From Oricola indica (GTDB lineage: Bacteria > Pseudomonadota > Alphaproteobacteria > Rhizobiales > Rhizobiaceae): a DNA stretch of 64,000 bases. Both the position numbers and the translations under genes were made by a program. Location: the NCBI RefSeq assembly GCF_019966595.1, contig NZ_JAINFJ010000010.1:62001-126000 (forward strand), given 5' to 3'. Each line of letters opens with the position of its first letter. Positions within the stretch are counted from its first letter, which is position 1. The notes under the pieces are model-generated. The model saw only the letters and a list, made by a program, of their open reading frames with translations. It did not search any database and was not told the origin of the DNA. Positions 43,936 to 52,103 of the stretch are shown one piece after another.

Positions 43936-45653
43936 GGGAGGACATGAGCCGCCAACGCCGCCGATTTCCGACGATCTATTCGACCCTGATGCGGGAGAAC
44001 TCCAAGGCCTTCCTGAAAGGCATGGGGCTGACGGACGAGGAGATAGAGCGCCCGCATATCGCCGTCGTGCATACGGGCGGGGACATGAGCCCATGCAACA
44101 TGAACCTGCGCGACCAGGCTCAGCACATCAAGACGGGGATCTATGGCGCCGGCGGTTTTCCGCACGAGACCCCCGTCGTCTCCGTCTCCGACGGTTTGAC
44201 AATGGCGCATCCGGGCATGCGGTTCTCGCTGGTGTCGCGCGAACTCATCGCCGACAGTCTCGAGACGACGATGCGCGCGCACTGCTTTGACGGCGTGATC
44301 GCCATTGGCGGTTGCGACAAGAACCTGCCCGGCCTGATGATGGGAATGCTGCGCGTCAATGCGCCGGGCGCATTCGTTTTTGGCGGGGCCGCCATGCCCG
44401 GCCGCGTCGGCGGCAAGGACGTTACGGTTCTCGACGCATTCGAAACCGTGGGCCGGATGATTGCCGGGGACGCGACCAGGGACGAACTGGAAGACTTTCA
44501 GTGCCGCAGCATCCCGACGGCCGGCTCCTGCGCAGGGCAATTCACGGCAAACACCATGGCGATGGTGGCCGAGGCATTGGGACTTTCCCCTGTTGGCCTG
44601 TCCATGATGCCGGCCGTCTATACGGACCGGCAGGGGCGGCTGCGCCAGATCGGCAAACTGGTGATGTCGGCGATTGCGGGGGATACGCCACTCCCGCGGG
44701 AGATTGTCACCCGCACCGCACTCGAAAACGCCTGCGCGCTGGTTGCCGCGACGGGCGGGTCGACAAATGCGGCGCTGCACATTCCGGCCATCGCGCATGA
44801 AGCGGGAATAGATTTCGGACTGGATGATGCGGCAAGGGTCTTTGCGAGAACCCCGCTGATCGGAAACCTGTCGCCAGGCGGCCGGTATCTCGCGCGCGAC
44901 GTCTACGAGATCGGCGGTACCGGTGTGATCATCGCCGAGCTTATCCGAAGCGGCCATATCGACGGGTCCGCCTTGACGCTGACCGGCCGGACGCTCGAGG
45001 AGGAAGTTTCCGGCTCAGCTGCGCCGGATGGCGAGGTCGTGCGCGGCACCGACAATGCGATCGCACCCAATGGCGGGGTCATTGTGCTGAAAGGCAATCT
45101 CTGCCCCGAGGGTTCGCTGATCAAGGTCGCGGGCCTGAAGAAACTCCGCCACCGCGGCCCGGCCCGCGTTTTCGACGGCGAGGATGCCTGCCAGAGCGCG
45201 ATCGAGAACCGGAACTACGAGCGCAGAGACGTTATCGTCGTACGCAATGAGGGGCCGAAGGGGTCTCCGGGCATGAAAGAGATGCTCGGCATCACCGCGC
45301 TTCTCTACGGCCAGGGCATGGGCGAAGAGGTCGCGCTTCTGACGGACGGACGCTTTTCAGGTGCGTCGCGCGGGCTGTGCATCGGTTATGCATGTCCGGA
45401 GGCGGCCATCGGCGGGCCTATCGCGCTTGTACGTGACGGAGACATGATCACCATCGATGCGTCTCCCGATGCCGCATCCATAACGCTGGAAGTGGACGAA
45501 GAGACGCTGGAAAGGCGACGTGCAGAACTGCCTGAACCAGATTTTCGGCGCCTGGGCGGCGTCCTGGAGAAATATGCGGCTGTCGTCGGCGGCGCCAACA
45601 GGGGCGCGGTCACACATTCCGGCGCAGTCGATACGAGCGGAGACATCGATTGA
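43932..45653 (+). CDS. IlvD/Edd-family dehydratase (dihydroxy-acid or sugar-acid)
   Basis: A 573-residue Fe-S dehydratase. Cluster cysteines appear as Cys55 (SPCNMN), Cys128 (GGCDKNLPG) and Cys200 (GSCAGQFTANTM). Lys130 is the family's carbamylated lysine, and LLTDGRFSGASRGLCIGYACPEA closes the active site. The family includes dihydroxy-acid dehydratase and sugar-acid (arabonate, xylonate, gluconate) dehydratases. Placement inside a TRAP operon rather than with ilv genes favours a catabolic sugar-acid role; this is inference. The ATG at 43932 overlaps the dctM stop; an ATG at 43944 with GGGAGG just upstream is equally possible. Confidence 0.88.
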   Translation: MREDMSRQRRRFPTIYSTLMRENSKAFLKGMGLTDEEIERPHIAVVHTGGDMSPCNMNLRDQAQHIKTGIYGAGGFPHETPVVSVSDGLTMAHPGMRFSLVSRELIADSLETTMRAHCFDGVIAIGGCDKNLPGLMMGMLRVNAPGAFVFGGAAMPGRVGGKDVTVLDAFETVGRMIAGDATRDELEDFQCRSIPTAGSCAGQFTANTMAMVAEALGLSPVGLSMMPAVYTDRQGRLRQIGKLVMSAIAGDTPLPREIVTRTALENACALVAATGGSTNAALHIPAIAHEAGIDFGLDDAARVFARTPLIGNLSPGGRYLARDVYEIGGTGVIIAELIRSGHIDGSALTLTGRTLEEEVSGSAAPDGEVVRGTDNAIAPNGGVIVLKGNLCPEGSLIKVAGLKKLRHRGPARVFDGEDACQSAIENRNYERRDVIVVRNEGPKGSPGMKEMLGITALLYGQGMGEEVALLTDGRFSGASRGLCIGYACPEAAIGGPIALVRDGDMITIDASPDAASITLEVDEETLERRRAELPEPDFRRLGGVLEKYAAVVGGANRGAVTHSGAVDTSGDID

Positions 45654-46105
45654 CCGAACCGAACCCCTATGATCCGTGGCAAAGGACCGACCTGACGGCA
45701 AATGAACGGACCTTGCTGACCTTCATGCGCGACTGCATGCACGGCGAAGATCTTTCGCTGATCGACACGCTTGTGGCCGAGGATTACATCCAGCACACAC
45801 CCGGTATCGCACAGGGCCGCGAAGGCCTGCGGCGCTACATCATGGAGGTGGCGCGCAAGAGGCCGAACCGCACGCAATGGCGCGCGGTTCAGATCTTTGC
45901 CTCCGGTGACATGGTGATCCTGCACAAACTGATCTCCAGCCACGCGATCGCCGATTTCGTCCGCTTCAACGCGGCCGGCCAAATGGCGGAGCACTGGGAC
46001 GTCGTCGCGCCGCTGCCAGAGCCGGACTATGACCCCATGCGTACCTCCAAAGAAGATCTTTCAAGGTTTAGCGCCGTGTTCGATTTCGATTCCGGACGTG
46101 ACTAA
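45650..46105 (+). CDS. SnoaL/NTF2-like protein
   Basis: A 151-residue small alpha-beta barrel protein of the SnoaL-like group. LTFMRDCMHGEDLSLIDTLVAEDYIQHTPGIAQGREGLRRYI and HWDVVAPLP are its hallmarks; the His residues line the pocket in relatives. Functions range from cyclases and hydratases to no known activity. It starts with TTG overlapping the dehydratase stop as TTGA, so it is translated with it. It might act on the dehydration product. Confidence 0.82.
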   Translation: MTEPNPYDPWQRTDLTANERTLLTFMRDCMHGEDLSLIDTLVAEDYIQHTPGIAQGREGLRRYIMEVARKRPNRTQWRAVQIFASGDMVILHKLISSHAIADFVRFNAAGQMAEHWDVVAPLPEPDYDPMRTSKEDLSRFSAVFDFDSGRD

Positions 46106-46116
46106 AAAAGAGGTGA

Positions 46117-46138
46117 CGCGGCAAATCACTGCGCCGCG
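46117..46138 (+). terminator. Weak candidate terminator after the TRAP operon
   Basis: CGCGGC and GCCGCG form a 6-bp stem with a 10-base loop shortly after the SnoaL-like stop; a TTTTT tract follows 13 bases later, too far for a canonical terminator. Confidence 0.3.
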
Positions 46139-46320
46139 AAACGTTCGCTTTTTAAACCCAAGCGGACATTTTTCCGATGAACAGGTCTGAGATGCGAAAC
46201 GATGGCCGATCAGCCTTCACGCATCTCGATGGGCGGTGCCGCGAGCATTCATGATGAGCACGCATGGCGCGTTTCAACTCAAAACGCCCTCATGCGGTTT
46301 GACGGTGAACTCTCCGAATA

Positions 46321-46354
46321 CTGATTGACGTACCTCAGAAGCTTTCCCTATCTA
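46321..46354 (+). promoter_or_regulatory. lacI-type gene promoter with probable operator
   Basis: TTGACG (46325-46330) and TATCTA (46349-46354) with 18-bp spacing form a likely promoter. The right half GTACCTCA at 46330-46337 matches the perfect operator at 47448-47465 exactly, and the left half matches in part (TGA..AC). The dyad overlaps the -35 box, which fits autorepression by the encoded regulator. Confidence 0.5.
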
Positions 46355-46370
46355 AGGGCAGGAGGAAGGT

Positions 46371-47399
46371 ATGTCACGCCCGACCGTCAATGACCTGGCG
46401 AAAGCGGCCGGTGTAAGTCTTGCAACAATCGATCGGGTGCTCAACTCTCGGCCGGGCGTTCGCGAGCAGACAATCAGGCGCGTGAATGAGGCGATCGAAC
46501 GCATAGGATTCGTGCGCGATGTCACGGCGGCCAATCTTGCCCGCCAACGTCGCTACAAGTTCGCATTCGTGCTACCGGACGCGCCGGGCGAATTCGTGAC
46601 GCTACTGCGCTCTGCGGTGAACGAGGCTGCCGCGGGCCCGATCGTCGACAGGATGGATCTGACCGTTGCGACGGTGCCGCCCAACGATCCCCATTTCCTC
46701 GTGAAGACCCTCCGGCGGTTGGGCGCCTCGCAGATCGACGGTATCGCGATTTTCGCGCCGGAGACCCCGCATGTGCGCGACGAGATCGCACATTTGAAGG
46801 AGAGCGGCGTCGCGGTCGTCGCGCTGGTGTCCGATCTGCCGAACACGGGCCGCGATCATTTTGTTGGCATCGACAACATCGCTGCCGGCCGCACGGCCGG
46901 GGTCCTTATGGGCCGATTCATGCGAGAAATCAGGGGATCCGTCCTTGTGCTGGCAAGCTCCATGCAGGCGCGGGCCAACGCGGAGCGGCGACTCGGTTTC
47001 GATCAGGTGATGGCGACGCAGTTTGGTGCGATCGAGGTGCTGCCATCGCTTGAAGGGCATAACGATCCGGAAACAATCAGGAGGATCATTTCCGCCGTTC
47101 TGGATAGCAGGAAAGACATCGCCGGCATCTACTCGGTGGGAACGGGAAATGGCGTGCTGGTCGATCTGCTCAAGGAAATGGGCCGCGACCAGGATCTCGT
47201 CGTTATCGGACACGAACTGACCCGGAACACACGGCGCGCGCTTGAGGACGGCGTACTCGATGCGGTGATCAACCAGGATACCGGCCACATTGCGCGCAGT
47301 GCGTTGCGGGTGTTGCGCGCGAAGACTGACGGCATAGACATCTTGTCGTCACAGGAGCGCATCCGCATAGAAATCATCATTCGCGAAAACCTCTACTGA
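46371..47399 (+). CDS. LacI-family transcriptional regulator
   Basis: A 342-residue regulator. The N-terminal HTH and hinge read RPTVNDLAKAAGVSLATIDRVLNSRPGV and AIERIGFVRDVTAANLAR. The rest is a periplasmic-binding-protein-like sugar-sensing domain (FAFVLPDAPGEF, IDGIAIFAPETPHV, FVGIDNIAAGRTAGVLMGRFM, VVIGHELTRNTRRAL). GGAGGAAG precedes the ATG. It sits just upstream of the ABC/dihydroxyacetone-kinase operon on the same strand, whose promoter has an 18-bp palindrome with the CG centre usual for LacI sites. Its inducer is probably the transported polyol or ketose. Confidence 0.93.
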   Translation: MSRPTVNDLAKAAGVSLATIDRVLNSRPGVREQTIRRVNEAIERIGFVRDVTAANLARQRRYKFAFVLPDAPGEFVTLLRSAVNEAAAGPIVDRMDLTVATVPPNDPHFLVKTLRRLGASQIDGIAIFAPETPHVRDEIAHLKESGVAVVALVSDLPNTGRDHFVGIDNIAAGRTAGVLMGRFMREIRGSVLVLASSMQARANAERRLGFDQVMATQFGAIEVLPSLEGHNDPETIRRIISAVLDSRKDIAGIYSVGTGNGVLVDLLKEMGRDQDLVVIGHELTRNTRRALEDGVLDAVINQDTGHIARSALRVLRAKTDGIDILSSQERIRIEIIIRENLY

Positions 47400-47442
47400 C
47401 GACCGGATTTCCAACGGATCCCGTTTTCAAACTCCGCCATGA

Positions 47443-47472
47443 TTGACATGAGGTACGTACCTCATTTAGGAT
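47443..47472 (+). promoter_or_regulatory. ABC/dhaK operon promoter with LacI operator in the spacer
   Basis: TTGACA at 47443-47448 and TAGGAT at 47467-47472 form the promoter. The perfect 18-bp palindrome ATGAGGTAC-GTACCTCAT (47448-47465) fills the space between the two boxes. A repressor bound there would exclude polymerase completely. Confidence 0.7.
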
Positions 47473-47517
47473 CGCATCCGGATCGAACGATCCCGCTATC
47501 GATTTGGGAGGAATAAG

Positions 47518-48840
47518 ATGAAATCCATTGGATTGGCGTCCGTCGCCGCTGCATCCCTTGCCGTCGCCTTTTCGGGCTCCGCCAAGGCAGAAGACCTCAC
47601 CCTGTGCTGGGCATCCTGGGACCCGGCGAACGCGCTTGTCGAACTCTCCAAGGATTTCGAAGCCGAATCCGGCCACTCGATGAGCTTCGAGTTCGTGCCG
47701 TGGCCGAATTTCGCCGACCGCATGCTCAACGAGCTGAACTCGGGCGGCAAGCTCTGCGACCTGATGATCGGCGACAGCCAGTGGATCGGCGGATCGGCGG
47801 AGAACGGCCATTACGTGAAGCTCAACGATTTCTTCGATGCCGAGGGCATCAAGATGGACGACTTCATCGATGCGACCGTGACCGGCTATTCCGAGTGGCC
47901 GAAGAACACGCCGAATTACTGGGCCCTGCCCGCTTTCGGTGACGTGGTAGGCTGGACCTACCGCAAGGACTGGTTCGAACGCCCCGAGCTGCAGGCCGAG
48001 TTCAAGGAAAAATACGGTCGCGATCTCGGCGTTCCGGCGACCTTCGCCGAACTGAAGGACATCACGGAGTTCTTCCAGGAGCGCGAGATCGACGGCAATA
48101 CGGTCTACGGCGCCTCGATCTACACGGAACGCGGTTCCGAGGGCATCACGATGGGTGCGATGGACGTGCTCTACTCCTTCGGCTTCAAGTATGAGAACCC
48201 CGAGAAAGCCTATGACATGGAAGGCTTTGTCAACGGCCCCGGCGCGGTCGCCGGGTTGGAATACTACAAGGAACTGTATGAGTGCTGCACGCCGCCCGGC
48301 TCCTCGAACGGCTACATGTCGGAGGGCATCGACGCCTTCAAGTCGGGTCAGGTCGCGCTGCAGATGAACTTCGCCTTCACATGGCCGGGCTTTGAAAGCG
48401 ACGCCAATGTCGGCAACGGCAAGACCGGCTACTTCGTCAACCCGGCGGGACCGGACGGCGAACAGTTCGCGCAGCTTGGCGGCCAGGGCATTTCGGTCGT
48501 ATCATATTCCGACAAGCAGGACGCGGCGCTGGAGTACATCAAGTGGTTCGCGCAACCGGACGTACAGGCCAAGTGGTGGGAAATGGGCGGGTTCTCCTGC
48601 CTCAAGGCAGTGACGCTCGCGCCCGATTTCCCGCAGAGCCAGCCCTATGCGCAGACCTTCCTCGACTCCATGGCGATCGTGAAGGACTTCTGGGCCGAGC
48701 CGAGCTATGCGACGCTGCTGCAGGATACCCAGAAGCGCTTCCACGACTATGTCGTTGCCGGCAACGGCACCGCACAAGAGGCGCTGGACGGCCTTGTTCG
48801 CGACTGGACCGAAACATTCGAGGATGACGGCAAGCTTTAG
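47518..48840 (+). CDS. ABC transporter extracellular solute-binding protein (polyol/sugar type)
   Basis: A 440-residue family 1 binding protein. The Sec leader MKSIGLASVAAASLAVAFSGSAKA is cleaved before EDLTLCWASWDPANALVELSKDFEAESGH. PWPNFADRMLNELNSGGKLCDLMIGDSQW and FAFTWPGFESDANVGNGKTGYF are ligand-site regions rich in Trp, Phe and Asp. GGGAGGAATAAG precedes the ATG. It is the first gene of the operon: binding protein, two permeases, small membrane protein, two ATPases, dihydroxyacetone kinase. A strong stem-loop follows. Confidence 0.92.
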   Translation: MKSIGLASVAAASLAVAFSGSAKAEDLTLCWASWDPANALVELSKDFEAESGHSMSFEFVPWPNFADRMLNELNSGGKLCDLMIGDSQWIGGSAENGHYVKLNDFFDAEGIKMDDFIDATVTGYSEWPKNTPNYWALPAFGDVVGWTYRKDWFERPELQAEFKEKYGRDLGVPATFAELKDITEFFQEREIDGNTVYGASIYTERGSEGITMGAMDVLYSFGFKYENPEKAYDMEGFVNGPGAVAGLEYYKELYECCTPPGSSNGYMSEGIDAFKSGQVALQMNFAFTWPGFESDANVGNGKTGYFVNPAGPDGEQFAQLGGQGISVVSYSDKQDAALEYIKWFAQPDVQAKWWEMGGFSCLKAVTLAPDFPQSQPYAQTFLDSMAIVKDFWAEPSYATLLQDTQKRFHDYVVAGNGTAQEALDGLVRDWTETFEDDGKL

Positions 48841-48859
48841 CAGCCTGGCCGCACTCTCC

Positions 48860-48884
48860 CGGCGGGGCCGCCACGGCCCCGCCG
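48860..48884 (+). other. Stem-loop between binding-protein and permease genes
   Basis: Perfect 10-bp arms CGGCGGGGCC and GGCCCCGCCG with a 5-base loop begin 20 bases after the binding-protein stop. No T run follows. Confidence 0.7.
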
Positions 48885-48918
48885 CTACGACCGAACACCC
48901 TTCAGCGGAATTGGCAAC

Positions 48919-49866
48919 ATGACAGACGAAACGACCAGCCGTTCTCCGGCGGTGGCGCCGGCTGGCTTTGCGCGGAAATACAGAGGGCTTTCTGACCGGG
49001 CCGTGGCCTGGTTGTTCATCGGCCCGTCGATCTTCCTGCTGCTTGCGATCAACATCTTTCCGCTGATCTGGACGATCCGTCTCAGCCTGACGAACTACCG
49101 GGCCAACCGCACGAACGCGGATGTCGACTGGGTCGGGCTGCGCAATTACGAGCGCATCCTCACCGATCCGGATATCTGGAACTCGATGCAGGCGACAGCG
49201 CATTTCCTGATCTGGACGCTTGTCCTGCAGGTCCTGATCGGCTTCGGCCTCGCCTACCTGATCAACAAAAAGTTCAAGGGTAACGATCTCTGGACGACGA
49301 TCATCGTGCTGCCGATGATGCTGAGCCCCGCCGTCGTGGGTAACTTCTGGACATTTCTCTACCAGCCCCAAATCGGCCTGTTCAATTACGTGGTCGCCTT
49401 TCTGTCGGGCGTCGATCCGTCGTCCTTCTCGATGATCGGCGACGTCAATCTCGCCCCTTGGGCGATCGTGATCGTCGACACCTGGATGTGGACGCCTTTC
49501 GTGATGCTTATCTGTCTCGCCGGACTGCGCTCGATCCCCGATTCGATCTACGAGGCAGCCGAGTGCGACCGCGCCAGCAGATGGCGGCAATTCTGGACGA
49601 TCACCGTCCCCATGACGCTCCCCTTTCTCATGCTGGCCGTGCTCTTCCGCGGCATCGAGAATTTCAAGATGTTCGATCTCGTGGTGCAGCTCACCGGTGG
49701 CGGCCCGGGCAGCATCACCGAGCTGACCTCGATCAACCTGAAACGCGAAGCCTTCGAGAAATGGCGTACCGGCTATGCCAGCGCCTACGCGGTGATCCTT
49801 TTCGTCACCGTCTTCGGACTGGCGTCGATCTATGTGAAGGCCCTGAACAAGGTGAAGGAACGATGA
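48919..49866 (+). CDS. ABC transporter permease (MalF/GlpP type)
   Basis: A 315-residue permease with six predicted TM helices starting near residue 28 (AVAWLFIGPSIFLLLAINIF). The EAA loop reads YEAAECDRASRWRQFWTITVPMTLPF. The TAGGGPG-like element is LTGGGPGSITE. It pairs with the next permease, whose start overlaps its stop as ATGA. By operon order it corresponds to GlpP of rhizobial glycerol transporters; this correspondence is inference. Confidence 0.9.
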   Translation: MTDETTSRSPAVAPAGFARKYRGLSDRAVAWLFIGPSIFLLLAINIFPLIWTIRLSLTNYRANRTNADVDWVGLRNYERILTDPDIWNSMQATAHFLIWTLVLQVLIGFGLAYLINKKFKGNDLWTTIIVLPMMLSPAVVGNFWTFLYQPQIGLFNYVVAFLSGVDPSSFSMIGDVNLAPWAIVIVDTWMWTPFVMLICLAGLRSIPDSIYEAAECDRASRWRQFWTITVPMTLPFLMLAVLFRGIENFKMFDLVVQLTGGGPGSITELTSINLKREAFEKWRTGYASAYAVILFVTVFGLASIYVKALNKVKER

Positions 49867-50798
49867 GCTTTTCGGTCACCGAACCCTCCCGGCTTCAGAA
49901 GTCGGTGGCAGGCGCGCTGGTCGTCATCTACGCGCTGGTGACGATCATGCCGCTGGCATGGATCATCGCCACGGGCTTCAAGTCGCCCAACGACGCCATC
50001 GCCTATCCGCCCAAGGTGGTCTTCGAGCCAACGCTCGAAGGTTATGTGAACCTGTTCACCACGCGGACACGCATGTCTCCCGACGCACTGGAGGAAATCG
50101 GCCAGCCGGAAACATGGTACGACAAGATCGTGCGCCAGTACGACATGGTGATCTCCGGCCCGAGCCGCTACGGCGAACGGTTCCTGAATTCCGTCATCAT
50201 CGGGTTCGGTTCGACCTTCCTGTCGGTGTTCCTCGGTACCCTGGCGGCCTATGCCTTCTCGCGCTTCAAGGTACCGCTGAAGGACGATCTGATGTTCTTC
50301 ATCCTGTCGACGCGCATGATGCCGCCGATCGCGGTGGCAATTCCCATCTTCCTGATGTTCCGCCAACTCGGCCTTTCGGACACGCATCTGGGCATGATCC
50401 TGCTCTACACGGCGGTGAACCTGTCGTTGTCTGTCTGGCTGCTGAAGGGATTCATCGACGAGATCCCGGTCGAATACGAGGAAGCTGCGCTGATCGATGG
50501 CTACACGCGGTTCCAGGCATTCTACAAGGTCGTATTGCCCCAGGCGACGACGGGCATCGCATCGACGGCGATCTTCTGCCTGATCTTTGCGTGGAACGAA
50601 TACGCCTTCGCGGTGCTGCTCACCTCCGGTACGGCGCAGACTGCGCCGCCCTTCATCCCGACCATCATCGGCGTCGGAAAGGACTGGCCGGCGGTCGCCG
50701 CCGGCACCACGCTCTTTCTCGTCCCCGTAATGGTTTTCACCATCCTGTTGCGCAAGCATCTGTTGCGCGGGATCACATTCGGAGCCGTTCGCAAATGA
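49863..50798 (+). CDS. ABC transporter permease (MalG/GlpQ type)
   Basis: A 311-residue second permease. TM1 spans about 14-33 (ALVVIYALVTIMPLAWIIAT), the periplasmic loop is long, and the EAA loop is YEEAALIDGYTRFQAFYKVVLPQATTG. Its start overlaps the preceding permease and its stop overlaps the small membrane-protein gene, both as ATGA. It corresponds in position to GlpQ of the glycerol system. Confidence 0.9.
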   Translation: MSFSVTEPSRLQKSVAGALVVIYALVTIMPLAWIIATGFKSPNDAIAYPPKVVFEPTLEGYVNLFTTRTRMSPDALEEIGQPETWYDKIVRQYDMVISGPSRYGERFLNSVIIGFGSTFLSVFLGTLAAYAFSRFKVPLKDDLMFFILSTRMMPPIAVAIPIFLMFRQLGLSDTHLGMILLYTAVNLSLSVWLLKGFIDEIPVEYEEAALIDGYTRFQAFYKVVLPQATTGIASTAIFCLIFAWNEYAFAVLLTSGTAQTAPPFIPTIIGVGKDWPAVAAGTTLFLVPVMVFTILLRKHLLRGITFGAVRK

Positions 50799-50983
50799 CC
50801 GATTTTCTCTCCGGCCTCGCTCGCCTGCGCCGCGGCCCCTGGGAAATGCTCGCCACCGTGCTCATCGCCCTGGGCGTTGTCATGCTCATGCAGCCATTCG
50901 CGATGTGGGCCTACACATGGTCCTTCATCGTCACGCTCATCGGCACCGTGATGTTCATCATCGTCAGCCATTTCCCGGAGTAA
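50795..50983 (+). CDS. Small two-TM membrane protein in ABC operon (GlpU-like position)
   Basis: A 62-residue protein with two predicted TM helices (about 18-36 and 40-58, the second WSFIVTLIGTVMFIIVSHF). The N-terminal 15 residues are polar with several Arg. Its ATG overlaps the permease stop as ATGA and the next ATPase starts 4 bp after its stop, so it is tightly embedded in the operon. Rhizobial glycerol ABC operons (glpSTPQUV) encode a small membrane protein of unknown role, GlpU, in an equivalent place; homology is not established here. A helper or stability factor for the permease is a guess. Confidence 0.75.
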   Translation: MTDFLSGLARLRRGPWEMLATVLIALGVVMLMQPFAMWAYTWSFIVTLIGTVMFIIVSHFPE

Positions 50984-50987
50984 CCAG

Positions 50988-52103
50988 TTGGCCGAGATCG
51001 TCATACGAAATCTCCGCAAGGAATTCGGCGCGTTCGTCGCGGTGCAGGAGTCGACCTTCACCGTCGCCGACGGAGAGTTCTTCATGCTGCTCGGGCCCTC
51101 CGGCTGCGGCAAGACGACGACGTTGCGCATGATCGCCGGGCTGGAACTGCCGACCTCCGGCCAGATCCTGCTCGACGGCAAGGACGTCGCCCAGATGCGC
51201 GCCAGCGCTCGTGACATCGCCTTCGTCTTCCAGATGTTCGCGCTCTATCCGCACATGAACGTGCGCAAGAACATCTCCTATCCGCTGCTCAGCCAGGGCA
51301 TGTCGCGCCGCGATGTCCGCAGCAAGGTCGAGGAGGTGGCAAGGATCCTCGATATCGAAAGCATCCTCGATCGTCCGGTGGGCGGCCTGTCGAGCGGCGA
51401 CCGCCAGCGCGTGGCCCTCGGCCGCGCCATCGTCCGCCAACCGAAGGCCTTCCTCATGGACGAGCCGCTCGGCGCGCTCGATGCCGAGTTCCGCGAGCGC
51501 ATGGCCGAGGAGCTTCGTGCGCTCCATGACCGCATGGGCGCGACCACCGTCTACGTCACCCACGACCAGCTCGAAGCCATGCAGATGGGCGACAAGATCG
51601 TCGTGATGAACCACGGCGTCGTCGAGCAGTGGGGCACGCCGCAGGAAATCTACGACCGGCCGGCCACCATGTTCGTGGCCAACTTCATCGGGTCGCCGCC
51701 GATGAACTTCCTGCGCTTCGAGGCAACGCTCGAACCGGGCGCCGCCACCGCCCGCCTGTCAGGCGTGGACATTCCGATCCCGCCTCTCGAATCCGGCGTG
51801 TCCGGCCGCGAACTCGTCCTCGGCGTGCGACCGGAACACGTGCGTCTCGGCACCGACGGCGCCTACCGTGGGGAAGTGATCGCCACCGAATATCTTGGAA
51901 CGACGCAGATCGTGACGCTGAAATCTCCGAACGGAACCTTGCGAGTGCGCGCGCCATCGGGCCAGCCGGTTCATGTCGGCGAAAGGGTCTCGCTCGACTT
52001 CAACACCGCAACGCTTTCCCTTTTCGATGCCGGCTCGGGGCAGGCGATGAAGGTCGATCGGGCGGCCGTGCGCGCTGCGATGAAGGAGCAATCCCATGGC
52101 TGA
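50988..52103 (+). CDS. ABC transporter ATP-binding protein 1 (degenerate signature)
   Basis: A 371-residue MalK-type ATPase. Walker A is GPSGCGKTT, Walker B AFLMDEPLGALD and switch YVTHDQ; a TOBE domain follows (GVRPEHVRL). The signature motif reads LSSGDRQRVALGRA in place of LSGGQ, with Ser for the first Gly and Asp for Gln. The TTG start at 50988 has CGGAG 7 bases upstream. It overlaps the second ATPase gene by 8 bp. The two probably form a heterodimer on the permease pair, as GlpS/GlpT are thought to do. Confidence 0.92.
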   Translation: MAEIVIRNLRKEFGAFVAVQESTFTVADGEFFMLLGPSGCGKTTTLRMIAGLELPTSGQILLDGKDVAQMRASARDIAFVFQMFALYPHMNVRKNISYPLLSQGMSRRDVRSKVEEVARILDIESILDRPVGGLSSGDRQRVALGRAIVRQPKAFLMDEPLGALDAEFRERMAEELRALHDRMGATTVYVTHDQLEAMQMGDKIVVMNHGVVEQWGTPQEIYDRPATMFVANFIGSPPMNFLRFEATLEPGAATARLSGVDIPIPPLESGVSGRELVLGVRPEHVRLGTDGAYRGEVIATEYLGTTQIVTLKSPNGTLRVRAPSGQPVHVGERVSLDFNTATLSLFDAGSGQAMKVDRAAVRAAMKEQSHG

